Shown here piece by piece: positions 1 through 8,326 of a DNA stretch of 64,000 nt. The DNA is from Oxalobacter aliiformigenes (GTDB taxonomy: Bacteria; Pseudomonadota; Gammaproteobacteria; Burkholderiales; Burkholderiaceae_D): contig NZ_CP098252.1 in assembly GCF_027116575.1 (NCBI RefSeq), positions 1,922,001 to 1,986,000 on the forward strand, in the 5' to 3' direction. The position numbers were made by a program, and so were the translations under genes. The notes beneath the pieces are model-generated. The model ran no database searches. It was not told the DNA's origin and saw nothing but the letters and a program-made list of their open reading frames with translations. The first letter of the stretch is position 1. Each line of letters begins with the position of its first letter.

Positions 1-1126
1 CAGCGAAACAAAGATACGGATTGGCCAGTGGATCCGGGAAACGCGTTTCGACACGACGTCCTTTCGGATTCGAAACATGAGGAATACGGATGGAAGCAGA
101 ACGGTTGCGAGCGGAATAGGCCAATTTGACCGGTGCTTCAAAACCCGGAACCAGACGCTTGTATGAATTGGTACCCGGATTGGTGATGGCATTCAATGCC
201 CGTGCATGTTTGATAATACCACCGATGTAATACAGGGCAAATTCAGACAATCCGGCATAACCGTCGCCGGCAAACAGGTTTTTGCCATCTTTCCAGATAG
301 ACTGGTGAACATGCATCCCCGACCCGTTATCCCCAACAATCGGTTTGGGCATGAATGTTGCCGTTTTGCCGTAGGTATGAGCCACATTCCATACGATATA
401 TTTCAGATTCTGCGTCCAGTCCGCACGCTGTACCAGTGTGGAAAAACGGGTACCGATTTCATTCTGGCCAGCGCCGGCCACTTCATGATGGTGAACCTCG
501 ACCGGAATGCCCATCTGCTCCAGCAACAGACACATTTCGGACCGCATGTCCTGGAAACTGTCTACCGGCGGCACCGGGAAATAACCGCCCTTTACGGCAG
601 GACGATGACCGGTATTGCCACCTTCCATCTTGAGTCCCGTCGACCAGGAACCTTCTTCGGAATCGATCTTGAAAAAACAGCCGGACATATTGTTTTCCCA
701 GCGAACACCGTCAAAGATGAAAAATTCCGGTTCCGGTCCGAAAAAAGCCATATCGCCAATGCCTGAAGACTTCAGATGTGCCTCAGCCCGCTTGGCAATC
801 GAACGCGGATCCCGGTCGTATCCCTTGCCATCCGACGGTTCGACGACATCACACTGCATGAAAATGGTTGCATCTTCCATAAAAGGATCCAGATTGGCGG
901 TGGAAGGATCCGGAAACAACAACATGTCCGAAGCTTCGATACCTTTCCATCCGGCAACGGAAGAACCGTCGAATGCGTGCCCCTCCTCAAACTTGTCGAT
1001 ATCGAAACTTGAAGCGGGAACACTGACGTGTTGTTCCTTTCCCCGGGTATCGGTGAAACGAAGATCGACAAATTTGGCTTCGTTTTCCTTGATCATTTTC
1101 AAGACATCTTCCGCAGTCCTAGACAT
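1..1126 (-). CDS. glnA: Glutamine synthetase, type I (3' end outside window)
   Basis: Type I glutamine synthetase condenses glutamate and ammonia with ATP and is the central ammonium-assimilation enzyme. The 375 codons present start at an ATG preceded by a strong AAGGAG ribosome site 6 nt upstream. Visible motifs are DGSSVAGW (N-terminal domain), [24 protein letters not shown] and [15 protein letters not shown] (ammonia and metal site), [13 protein letters not shown] (ATP/glutamate binding) and [12 protein letters not shown]. Family members are about 470 residues, so roughly 95 C-terminal residues, including the usual adenylylation tyrosine, lie beyond position 1. The gene sits behind a sigma-54 promoter with two NtrC boxes, so nitrogen control is expected; glnD, also in this window, belongs to the same regulatory cascade. 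Confidence 0.97.
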   Translation of the reverse strand, partial: MSRTAEDVLKMIKENEAKFVDLRFTDTRGKEQHVSVPASSFDIDKFEEGHAFDGSSVAGWKGIEASDMLLFPDPSTANLDPFMEDATIFMQCDVVEPSDGKGYDRDPRSIAKRAEAHLKSSGIGDMAFFGPEPEFFIFDGVRWENNMSGCFFKIDSEEGSWSTGLKMEGGNTGHRPAVKGGYFPVPPVDSFQDMRSEMCLLLEQMGIPVEVHHHEVAGAGQNEIGTRFSTLVQRADWTQNLKYIVWNVAHTYGKTATFMPKPIVGDNGSGMHVHQSIWKDGKNLFAGDGYAGLSEFALYYIGGIIKHARALNAITNPGTNSYKRLVPGFEAPVKLAYSARNRSASIRIPHVSNPKGRRVETRFPDPLANPYLCFA

Positions 1127-1198
1127 ACTGTTCTCCTTAGTAAATTCTTCCCTTTTGGCTTTCTATCAGTGCCGTTTTACAAACCTGATTCCAGAAAA

Positions 1199-1213
1199 GC
1201 ATTTTCCGTGCCA
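1199..1213 (-). promoter_or_regulatory. Sigma-54 (-24/-12) promoter of glnA
   Basis: Read on the minus strand the site is TGGCACGGAAAATGC, with the invariant GG and GC separated by exactly 10 bases, as required for RpoN promoters. Transcription should start near 1187, about 60 nt before the glnA start codon. The position between the NtrC boxes and glnA, and the match to the TGGCAC-N5-TTGC consensus, make this a strong call from sequence alone. Confidence 0.88.
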
Positions 1214-1283
1214 GATTTTATTTCTGTACCAAAGACCTTCCTGCCCCCGAAAGCACGAATGAATCCCATGAACGGAATGAGCG

Positions 1284-1300
1284 CGCACCATAAAAGTGCA
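1284..1300 (-). promoter_or_regulatory. NtrC-binding enhancer site, promoter-proximal
   Basis: The 17-bp site (plus strand CGCACC-N5-AGTGCA) matches the NtrC dyad TGCACC-N5-GGTGCA at 10 of 12 defined positions. Its centre is about 105 bp upstream of the predicted sigma-54 start point, close to the -108 site of Escherichia coli glnAp2. Confidence 0.82.
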
Positions 1301-1316
1301 TTATAACGCCCGTTTT

Positions 1317-1333
1317 TGCACCATAATGAAGCA
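1317..1333 (-). promoter_or_regulatory. NtrC-binding enhancer site, promoter-distal
   Basis: The second dyad (plus strand TGCACC-N5-GAAGCA) has one perfect half-site and lies 33 bp, about three helical turns, from the proximal site. This is nearly the spacing of the paired NtrC sites at E. coli glnA (-108 and -140). It sits between the 3' end of the CinA-domain gene and glnA. Confidence 0.8.
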
Positions 1334-1357
1334 TTGCAACATTATGAACGATATCGA

Positions 1358-2140
1358 TCAATCCGAGTGATATTGTGCACCGATTTCGTCCAGCCCATCC
1401 AGCAGCATTCTGAACGAATCGTCAAGACTGTCCGGATGCCCCTTGACCCCCATTTCCACATAATTGCTCAGTCTGGTATTGCCCATATGGGGCAGACTGA
1501 ATACCCTGACAGTCGGGAAACAGGCTTCTATTTTCTCCAGCAACGGCGTCATCTTCGCCTCGACGGCTCCATAAACCACGACCGATTTTTCTCCATATTC
1601 AACCTGATGGAAAAGCGTGCCATGATATGTATCGAGCGCCCAGGCGATCATCGCTTTCGCCATCTGGGGAAATCCCGGTACGAAATAATGCGTGCCATAG
1701 GAAAAACCGGGAATTTTATTGACCGGATTGGGAATGATTTTCGAACCGGCCGGATACTCCCCCATCTTGAGACGTCTGACATTGTCAGGAGAATCATAAT
1801 CGATCCGGTTCCTGTCGGTCGCGGTATCCGCTATCCGTTCGCGGATTTTCGATTCCGCTTCAGGATGAAGTTCAAGCGGTTTGCCCAGAGCAATGGACGC
1901 ACACTGTCTCGTATGGTCATCCGGTGTGGAACCGATACCGCCGCAACAGAAAACAATATCGGAACTGGCGAACGTTTCCCTGAGAACCGAAACGATCCTT
2001 TCCGGTTCATCCCCCAGATAACGCGCCCAGTCAAGACCAAGCCCCCGTTCCCTGAGAATCTGGACAACGTTGGGAAAATGCTGGTCGCTTCTTTTGCCAG
2101 ACATGATTTCATCACCGATAATGATAAGCCCGATAGCCAT
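1358..2140 (-). CDS. CinA-type molybdopterin-binding domain protein
   Basis: The 260-residue protein starts MAIGLIIIGDEIMSGKR and carries the MoCF-biosynthesis/CinA fold, with GDEIMSGKR near residue 9, GGIGSTPDDHT near residue 65 and PGFPQMAK near residue 160. It is the stand-alone N-terminal (COG1058) domain and lacks the C-terminal nicotinamide-nucleotide amidase domain of full CinA. Relatives act on ADP-ribose or nucleotide-like substrates, or are simply annotated competence/damage-inducible protein A; the exact reaction here is unknown. The open frame continues upstream to 2368, but the family alignment begins at the chosen ATG. It points toward glnA on the same strand. Confidence 0.85.
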   Translation of the reverse strand: MAIGLIIIGDEIMSGKRSDQHFPNVVQILRERGLGLDWARYLGDEPERIVSVLRETFASSDIVFCCGGIGSTPDDHTRQCASIALGKPLELHPEAESKIRERIADTATDRNRIDYDSPDNVRRLKMGEYPAGSKIIPNPVNKIPGFSYGTHYFVPGFPQMAKAMIAWALDTYHGTLFHQVEYGEKSVVVYGAVEAKMTPLLEKIEACFPTVRVFSLPHMGNTRLSNYVEMGVKGHPDSLDDSFRMLLDGLDEIGAQYHSD

Positions 2141-2342
2141 GATCCATTCATCCCTGATTCGAGGAAACACACAAAAAAACCGATCCCGCATTCTGACATA
2201 AATCACACCGGATGACAGCATCCTCCCGATATGCCATGCAACCCATACCGGTAGTCTCCCGTTCTTTTTCTCCGAAAAAAAGAAGTTCTTTTCTTGCCCG
2301 CCACCATTTCTTCCCGTCCGTTCGGACGATGGCATTTCCGCC

Positions 2343-2688
2343 TTACCGGCCGGAAATCGGAACGACATGCACCCGGACCTTCAGGCAACTGATCGCACCG
2401 ATCGAATTACCCTCGTACATCACTCCCTGCGGGATTTTTTTCGTGACCGGCAAATCCGGCATCAGGATGTAACATACGACATCGTCCGAGGCATCATACA
2501 TCTTGTAGATCCCTGCGTTCGGCACACCCGCGTCGAATTTTCCCATGAATTGCATCCGCGGGCCTCCCGACTGGGACGGCACTGTTTGGGCCGAAGATGC
2601 TTTTTTTCGTCTTTTTTTGTGCCTGCGCCGGTAAAACCGCCATCATCCCGATCAACAGGACGACCAGTATGTTTTTCCAGTTTTTCAC
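2343..2688 (-). CDS. Small secreted protein with apparent frameshift in an A tract
   Basis: A GTG start at 2688, preceded by AAAGGAA, opens a clean signal peptide (MKNWKNILVVLLIGMMAVLP then AQA). The frame runs through two seven-A tracts on the coding strand (plus-strand T runs 2601-2607 and 2612-2618). The rest of a plausible protein lies one base out of frame: KKASSAQTVPSQSGGP, then MQFMGKFDAGVPNAGIYKMYDAS, shown here only as landmarks, ending in VHVVPISGR. Removing one A from either tract gives one 114-residue exported protein. I do not recognise the family. It could be a pseudogene, a phase-variable gene or a sequencing indel. It follows the adhesin gene on the same strand, beyond a hairpin terminator. 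Confidence 0.55.
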
Positions 2689-2718
2689 ATCATTCCTTTC
2701 TTTTTCGTTTTCTTCACG

Positions 2719-2755
2719 CAAAACGGGCCGGCAGTTTTGCTGCCAGCCCGTTTTG
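2719..2755 (-). terminator. Hairpin terminator after the adhesin gene
   Basis: The sequence forms a long stem (CAAAACGGGC...GCCCGTTTTG) around a CGGCAG/CTGCC inner stem and a short loop, starting about 30 nt after the adhesin stop codon. The A-rich left arm and T-rich right arm could allow termination in either direction, but the downstream T run is short. Confidence 0.65.
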
Positions 2756-2787
2756 ACCATTTTCGCCTTGTCGGCTTTTTCCCTCTT

Positions 2788-5700
2788 TTACCAGGAGTAC
2801 GAAACACCTCCGCCAAAGGCGGCATGTCCGTTTTCTGACGATCCGACTGCGGCTTTGACGACGAGTCCGTCGAAGATGCGGCCACTCGCTCCTATTGACA
2901 GGGCCTGATAGCCGTTGTAGCTACCGATACCGGCACCAACCGAGAAGGTTTTGCCAGGCTCGACTTGCGGGATGTTGGCCATCGCTGTTACGGAAGCGAT
3001 ACCACGGGATGCCAGTCTTTCTACGTCTTGCAACTGGCCGTAGTTGACGGCGTCGTATTTGCTGGTACCGTTAGCAACACCGGTAACTTTGATTGGACCA
3101 CCAGTGCTATTGGAGAACCGTGCTCCGCTGGAACTCATACTCAAGGTGTTTCCACCACCAGTCAGGTTGGCGCTAGAAGCATCTGCCCACATACCATTTC
3201 TATATCCACCAGCTTGCTGTGCTGTCATGACGCTAGCACTGTTGTCCGCCAGGGTAACGGTCGAAGCAGTACCTGTTGATGTTCCACCGCTCAGGGTAGT
3301 GGTATCAGCTGTTGCGCCGTTGATATCCAACCCGGTTCCTGTGCTTGCGGTCAAGGCAGCTTTGGTTCCGGACAGAACCATCGTGGCGTTGCCTGTCTGT
3401 CCTGCCACTCCTCCGTTCATGACGACACCATTGGTCGTACCGATAGCATTGACGATGACGCCTTCTGCCGCTCCTGTGTTGTTGATGGTGATGTCGTTGT
3501 AGTTGCTGCCACTACCCGCCCTGATAGTGTTGCTTTCTGCCGCTGACATTTCATTGGTCGTTTCCGAGGAAATGACGTTTTTGCCCGTTCCCGTTGCACT
3601 GATGGTGTTGGTTCCACCGTCCCCGACTGTCAAGGTGTTGTTACCGTTTTCCGTAACAAGGCTTGCACTGCCCGAGGCTATGGTAACCGCACTGGTGTTG
3701 TTGGCACTGCCGATGTTGGTGGCGCCATCTCCTGCCGCGGTGTTGATGTCAACTTGGCTTCCGGTTATTCCAACTGTTCCTGTCGTGTTACCAATGCTGG
3801 TATTAGCATCCCCGGTTGTGTTGATATTGGTCGTTCCCGTTATCGTATTGGTCGATCCCGCCGCCGCTGTCATGGTATTCCCATTCGCGTCATTGGTGAT
3901 CGAATTCGTATTACCACCTGTTGTCGTTGTCATGGCATTGCCATTCGCCGCACTGTTTGTGATGGTGCTATCTCCGCTTGCCATCTTATTCTGACCATCA
4001 TTTGCTGTCAGGACATTATCTCCGGTCGTGGCGGTGATATTGTTGCCTGTTCCACCAATGATGTCATTGGTCTGGCTGGCTTTGATGGTATTTGCTCCAT
4101 CCGTCGCTTCCATGGTGTTGTTTTTGGCTTTAATGGTGTTGCTGGTTGACGAACCATCTGCCTTGCCAATCTGATTGACATCACCATTCAAGGTCGTATT
4201 GCCGGTGACGGTTAGGGTACCATCCAGTTGGGTATCTCCCGTGACTTCCATATCACCCGTTACCTTGGTTCCGTCATCTTTATTTATGACAAGGCTGTTT
4301 CCGCCAGACCTCAGGGTGACATCTCCCGCATCGGCATCTGCACTGCCAATCGTGGTAGCAGCATTTCCCGTTGCATTGATATCGGTATTTCCCGTTATCG
4401 TATTGGTTGATCCCGCTGCCGCTGTGATAGTGTTTCCGTTTTCACCATTGGTGATGGTATTTCCGGTTGTCCCGCTAGTCATGCTGTTGGTCTTACCGGT
4501 TATGGTTGTTCCATTCGCATCTGTCTCTATGGTGGAACTTCCGACTTCCGTTTTGACACTTGTCGTTCCAGTAATGGTAACGGTGTCACCATTGACTTCA
4601 GTTGTTCCAGTTGCATTGCCAATAGTCGCGCTGGCTCCTGCATTAGAAGCAATTTCGGTATCACCCTGCAAGTCAGAGGCACCTTTAACTGTCAGATTAT
4701 CATTCAGAGTAGTATTGCCATTGACGGTAACATTGCTTCCGTTAATGGTTGTCTCGCTGGATGTCGATCCGACTGTGGTCGAATTCGTACCGGCCAAACT
4801 GACATCGGCCCCACCGATGTTGGTGTTTCCTGTACTTGCCGTGTTGATGTTGACGGTTGTATTGCCTGCCGTTCCCACACTACCGATATCCGCATCGCCT
4901 TCAGCCGTCAGTTTGCCTTCTACCGTAGCACCTCCGGTTACGGACAGATCTCCACCAACTGATGCATTGCCGGTGACATCCAGTGTTCCTCCTACTGTCG
5001 CATTGTTGGTGACACCCAGACTGTCTCCCGATAAGGCACCAGATGCCGTGATGTCGGTTCCACTGATCGTTCCATTCGAGGTCAGACTGCCCACTGTCGT
5101 CGCTCCGGCTTCCAGTTCTCCCAATGTCGTCTTGCCGGTGACATCCAGTGTTCCTCCTACTGTCGCGTTGTTGGTGACACCCAGACTGTCTCCCGATAAG
5201 GCACCAGATGCCGTGATGTCGGTTCCACTGATCGTTCCATTCGAGGTCAGACTGCCCACTGTCGTCGCTCCGGCTTCCAGTTCTCCCAATGTCGTCTTGC
5301 CGGTGACACCCAGTGTTCCTCCTACTGTCGCGTTGTTGGTGACATCCAGACTGTCTCCCGATAAGGCACCAGATGCCGTGATGTCGGTTCCACTGATCGT
5401 TCCATTCGAGGTCAGACTGCCCACTGTCGTCGCTCCGGCTTCCAGTTCTCCCAATGTCGTCTTGCCGGTGACATCCAGTGTTCCTCCTACTGTCGCGTTG
5501 TTGGTGACATCCAGACTGTCCGCTGTCGTCGCTCCGGTCGTTCCGACGGTAAATTTACCTCCGGCTGCTGAAACCGAACCGTCAGCCCCCAAAGTGGTCT
5601 TGGCAGTACTAAGATCAGACTGCCCACTACTATCGGGCGCATCTTTTCCTATTGAAATCGAACCATCATTATTCAGACTTGTCGTATTCCCCACATTGTG

Positions 5701-5994
5701 AATATCTTTCGCTGCAATCGATCCTTCTTTCACCAAAAGATTACCTTTTGATATCTCAGCATCCTTATCCGACACAACCAGTCCGGCATCACGAACAACA
5801 AAATCACTATCACTACCAGAACTTTCTATCATTGCTGTTTGTGCATAAGCCACGCCCCCCACGGACAAAGCAGCCCCCACAACCGTTGCCGCAACGAGTT
5901 TCGTTCCCGATTTCACTGCCGTTTTCGCCAGTTCACTGGCCACCACCAGCATCCCTTTTCTTTTATTGAATACAACCTTGTATATTCTGTTCAC
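2788..5994 (-). CDS. Trimeric autotransporter adhesin (YadA/Hia-like, type Vc secretion)
   Basis: The 1068-residue protein begins at a GTG with an AGGGAG ribosome site. Residues 1-24 (MNRIYKVVFNKRKGMLVVAS...) form an extended signal-peptide region and the signal ends with AYA near residue 51. The passenger is low-complexity and rich in G, T, N, S and I. About residues 159-341 are three and a third near-identical 55-residue repeats, followed by a long series of irregular N-T-I and N-T-T-I-G repeats expected to form coiled stalk or beta-roll layers. The last 90 residues (DAVNYGQLQDVE... to FGGGVSYSW) are a YadA-type membrane anchor with a C-terminal aromatic residue. It should be surface-exposed and mediate adhesion or autoaggregation. 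The upstream region has its own inverted repeats. Confidence 0.92.
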   Translation of the reverse strand: MNRIYKVVFNKRKGMLVVASELAKTAVKSGTKLVAATVVGAALSVGGVAYAQTAMIESSGSDSDFVVRDAGLVVSDKDAEISKGNLLVKEGSIAAKDIHNVGNTTSLNNDGSISIGKDAPDSSGQSDLSTAKTTLGADGSVSAAGGKFTVGTTGATTADSLDVTNNATVGGTLDVTGKTTLGELEAGATTVGSLTSNGTISGTDITASGALSGDSLDVTNNATVGGTLGVTGKTTLGELEAGATTVGSLTSNGTISGTDITASGALSGDSLGVTNNATVGGTLDVTGKTTLGELEAGATTVGSLTSNGTISGTDITASGALSGDSLGVTNNATVGGTLDVTGNASVGGDLSVTGGATVEGKLTAEGDADIGSVGTAGNTTVNINTASTGNTNIGGADVSLAGTNSTTVGSTSSETTINGSNVTVNGNTTLNDNLTVKGASDLQGDTEIASNAGASATIGNATGTTEVNGDTVTITGTTSVKTEVGSSTIETDANGTTITGKTNSMTSGTTGNTITNGENGNTITAAAGSTNTITGNTDINATGNAATTIGSADADAGDVTLRSGGNSLVINKDDGTKVTGDMEVTGDTQLDGTLTVTGNTTLNGDVNQIGKADGSSTSNTIKAKNNTMEATDGANTIKASQTNDIIGGTGNNITATTGDNVLTANDGQNKMASGDSTITNSAANGNAMTTTTGGNTNSITNDANGNTMTAAAGSTNTITGTTNINTTGDANTSIGNTTGTVGITGSQVDINTAAGDGATNIGSANNTSAVTIASGSASLVTENGNNTLTVGDGGTNTISATGTGKNVISSETTNEMSAAESNTIRAGSGSNYNDITINNTGAAEGVIVNAIGTTNGVVMNGGVAGQTGNATMVLSGTKAALTASTGTGLDINGATADTTTLSGGTSTGTASTVTLADNSASVMTAQQAGGYRNGMWADASSANLTGGGNTLSMSSSGARFSNSTGGPIKVTGVANGTSKYDAVNYGQLQDVERLASRGIASVTAMANIPQVEPGKTFSVGAGIGSYNGYQALSIGASGRIFDGLVVKAAVGSSENGHAAFGGGVSYSW
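4970..5518 (-). repeat. 165-bp tandem repeats inside the adhesin gene
   Basis: Three full copies and one partial copy of a 165-bp (55-codon) unit lie in frame; equivalent points recur at 5016, 5181 and 5346. The copies differ at only a few bases, mainly a D/G change in SLDV versus SLGV and LDV versus LGV. Such identity indicates recent duplication or gene conversion and makes copy-number change, and assembly collapse, likely. Confidence 0.93.
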
Positions 5995-6052
5995 ATTACT
6001 CTCCCTGTTGGTACGACTCTTACGAGCTTTTTTCAGCTTTCCGCTATCTTGT

Positions 6053-6271
6053 GTCTGCTAATAATCAGAAAAGGACGACCAAAACGCAGTTAATTCATTG
6101 AATGAAAAAACCTTTTCTGATTTATTTATGACGCTTTTGACGGATTTCTCCGTGAAAAAAGGGAAATAGGAAAATGTGGTTATTGCATTGAATTGCAAAG
6201 GAATGTTATCTTCTTGATGAAGATACTTTTAGTGTCTTTTTGATTATTAGCAGACCCGTCAATGATTATTA
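6053..6271. promoter_or_regulatory. Inverted repeats upstream of the adhesin gene
   Basis: A perfect 15-bp inverted repeat, GTCTGCTAATAATCA at 6053-6067 and its complement at 6241-6255, brackets an AT-rich 173-bp segment directly upstream of the adhesin start. The core TGATTATTA occurs a third time at 6263-6271, 22 bp (two helical turns) from the second copy. This looks like a set of operator sites or ends of a recombinable segment, but no regulator is identified. I could not assign convincing -35/-10 boxes. Confidence 0.5.
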
Positions 6272-6587
6272 ACCGTTGTCATATTTTTGTTACAACCTGT
6301 TGGGGATGTCTTTTTAGACTGCCGGGAAAACGCTTTTTCATTATCTGTTTTGTGATTGTTTTCTTTCTGGATCATACGGCCAGGATTCCTGGCCGGATTT
6401 TGCGGTTTTTGTGGGAAAAATACCGGTTCCGGTTTCTTCTTTCCGACAACTCCGGATAAAATGGAGAAAATCTTCCGCGCAGGACAGGCCATTCCATGAA
6501 TGGAAACGGATGAATGGTTTATGCAGGAGCCCCTTCCGACTCCACCGGGCCGGACAAGGCAAAAAAGGGATGTCCGGAAAACATTTT
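6272..6587. other. Intergenic stretch between adhesin upstream region and radC
   Basis: I see no convincing gene here; short ORFs on both strands lack ribosome sites and family features. A perfect 8-bp stem with a 3-nt loop lies at 6377-6395 (CGGCCAGG/CCTGGCCG), followed on the plus strand by short T runs. It may be a weak terminator. Confidence 0.4.
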
Positions 6588-7262
6588 TTACAGGATGGTG
6601 TTTTCCGCAAATGAAAAGGTTTTCCTGCCCGCCACAATAATATGATCCAGAACCCGGATATCCACCAATCCCAACGCCTGCTTGAGTGAACGTGTCAGTG
6701 TTTTATCCGCATTGCTGGGTTCCACCGTCCCGGAAGGGTGATTGTGTGCCAAAATGACACTGGCAGCGTTATTCTCCAAAGCAGCTTTGACGACTTCTCT
6801 CGGATAAACACTGGTATGCGACAGGGTTCCCCTGAACATTTCATTGCATTCGATCAGCTTGTTTTTGACATCCAGAAACAGCACGACGAAAGACTCATGT
6901 GTCTGGCGGCTGAAATAAAGCTGGAGATAGTTCGTCACTTTTTCGGATGAAGACAGTGTCACTCCACTTTGCAAATCTTCTGCCAGCAGTCGTCTTGCAA
7001 GCTCTAAAATGGCCTGTAACTGGGCATATTTCGCCGGACCGATTCCATTCAATCCGGCAAAGTCTTTCAGTTTCGCGGAAAAAAGACGTGAGAGGGAACC
7101 GAAATGCATCATGATTTCACGTCCCAGATCGACCGCACTTTTTCCGCTTGTTCCTGTTCTCAGGAAAATGGCCAGCAGTTCTGCATCCGACAGTTGACCG
7201 GGCCCTCCCTTGATCAAACGTTCACGAGGTCTTTCATGTGACGGCCAGTCAGTAATCGCCAT
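6588..7262 (-). CDS. radC: RadC family JAB-domain protein
   Basis: The 224-residue protein has the family N-terminus (MAITDWPSHERPRERL), a helix-hairpin-helix-like segment (LNGIGPAKYAQLQAI near residue 75) and a C-terminal JAB/MPN metalloprotease-like domain. The metal-binding signature HNHPSGTVEPSNAD lies near residue 172. Length and architecture are normal for the UPF0758/RadC family. The historic DNA-repair role is disputed; its biochemical activity is unknown. It is transcribed away from ispH across a 143-bp divergent gap. Confidence 0.93.
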   Translation of the reverse strand: MAITDWPSHERPRERLIKGGPGQLSDAELLAIFLRTGTSGKSAVDLGREIMMHFGSLSRLFSAKLKDFAGLNGIGPAKYAQLQAILELARRLLAEDLQSGVTLSSSEKVTNYLQLYFSRQTHESFVVLFLDVKNKLIECNEMFRGTLSHTSVYPREVVKAALENNAASVILAHNHPSGTVEPSNADKTLTRSLKQALGLVDIRVLDHIIVAGRKTFSFAENTIL

Positions 7263-7405
7263 AAACGGAACTTTCGGTCTTATCTGATAATATAGGGACT
7301 GTTGCCGGTTTCGTCCGGACCGGCAAAGGTGAGAATTTTATTTCAAAAAATCCGGCTTGACAAAATATCGTATTTACAATCTCTGCCTTTCGGCTCCATG
7401 ATTCC

Positions 7406-8326
7406 ATGAAAGTTATTCTGGCCCAACCCCGAGGATTCTGCGCCGGTGTCAAACGTGCGATCGAGACCGTCGAGCGTGCTCTGTCTCTTTTCGGCAAACC
7501 GGTATATGTCCGTCACGAAATCGTCCACAACACTTACGTCGTCAACCGCCTGAAAGAAAAAGGCGCTGTTTTCATCGAAGAACTGGATGACGTCCCTGCC
7601 GGCAGCGTTCTGATCTTTTCCGCGCATGGGGTTTCGCAGGCGATACGGCGCGAAGCGGAAAAACGCCGTTTCAGACTTTTCGACGCGACTTGCCCTCTGG
7701 TGACGAAAGTCCATGCCGAAGTGGCCAAAAGACGGAAAGACGGCCATGAAATCGTCGTGATCGGGCACAAGGGGCATCCTGAGGTGGAAGGGACGCTCGG
7801 ACAGGCGGATTCAGGCATGTATCTGATAAACGACCTGAACGATATCGCGACACTACAGGTCGAAAATCCGGAAAAGCTGGCCTATGTCTCCCAGACCACG
7901 CTATCTGTCGATGATACCGCCGAAATCATTCATTCCCTGAAAACCCGGTTCCCTTTCATTGTCGAGCCGAAAAAAGCGGACATCTGTTATGCCACAACCA
8001 ACCGGCAGGAAGCGGTCAAGTTGCTGGCCAAAAAAGCCAGCCTGATCATTGTCGTCGGCAGCCCGAACAGCTCCAATTCCAACCGGTTAAGGGAAATGGC
8101 CGAGAAAAACGGGGCAACGGCCCATATGGTGGACAATGCATCGCAAATCAGCATGGACTGGCTTGCCGGTCACGAATATATCGGCGTCACGGCGGGAGCT
8201 TCCGCTCCGGAAATTCTCGTGACGGAAGTCGTCGATCTGCTCAGACGGGCTAAAGCGGAATCGGTGACGGAAATGCACGGCATGGAAGAATCGCTGGTTT
8301 TTCCCTTGCCCAAGGGACTCAAATAG
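7406..8326 (+). CDS. ispH: 4-hydroxy-3-methylbut-2-enyl diphosphate reductase
   Basis: IspH (LytB) performs the last step of the MEP isoprenoid pathway, reducing HMBPP to IPP and DMAPP with a 4Fe-4S cluster. The 306-residue protein starts [15 protein letters not shown] and shows three cluster cysteines, in RGFCAGV, DATCPLV and ICYATTNRQ, plus the substrate-binding AHGVS and SSNSNRL motifs. ispG of the same pathway is at the right end of this window. Its 3' end overlaps the 3' end of the convergent glk gene by 8 bp, leaving no room for an intergenic terminator. Confidence 0.97.
   Translation: MKVILAQPRGFCAGVKRAIETVERALSLFGKPVYVRHEIVHNTYVVNRLKEKGAVFIEELDDVPAGSVLIFSAHGVSQAIRREAEKRRFRLFDATCPLVTKVHAEVAKRRKDGHEIVVIGHKGHPEVEGTLGQADSGMYLINDLNDIATLQVENPEKLAYVSQTTLSVDDTAEIIHSLKTRFPFIVEPKKADICYATTNRQEAVKLLAKKASLIIVVGSPNSSNSNRLREMAEKNGATAHMVDNASQISMDWLAGHEYIGVTAGASAPEILVTEVVDLLRRAKAESVTEMHGMEESLVFPLPKGLK

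Noticed and set aside
1316..2215. A 299-codon plus-strand open frame opposite the CinA-domain gene
   Set aside because: No family features and low-quality composition; the minus-strand frame has clear CinA motifs and NtrC sites overlap its start.
4175..5701. A 508-codon open frame on the plus strand opposite the adhesin, rich in Val, Pro and Ser
   Set aside because: It is the antisense of repeated Gly/Thr/Asn codons, has no ribosome site or family features, and repeats exactly where the adhesin repeats.
7357..7380. TTGACA and TACAAT boxes before ispH
   Set aside because: The spacer is only 12 bp, too short for a sigma-70 promoter.
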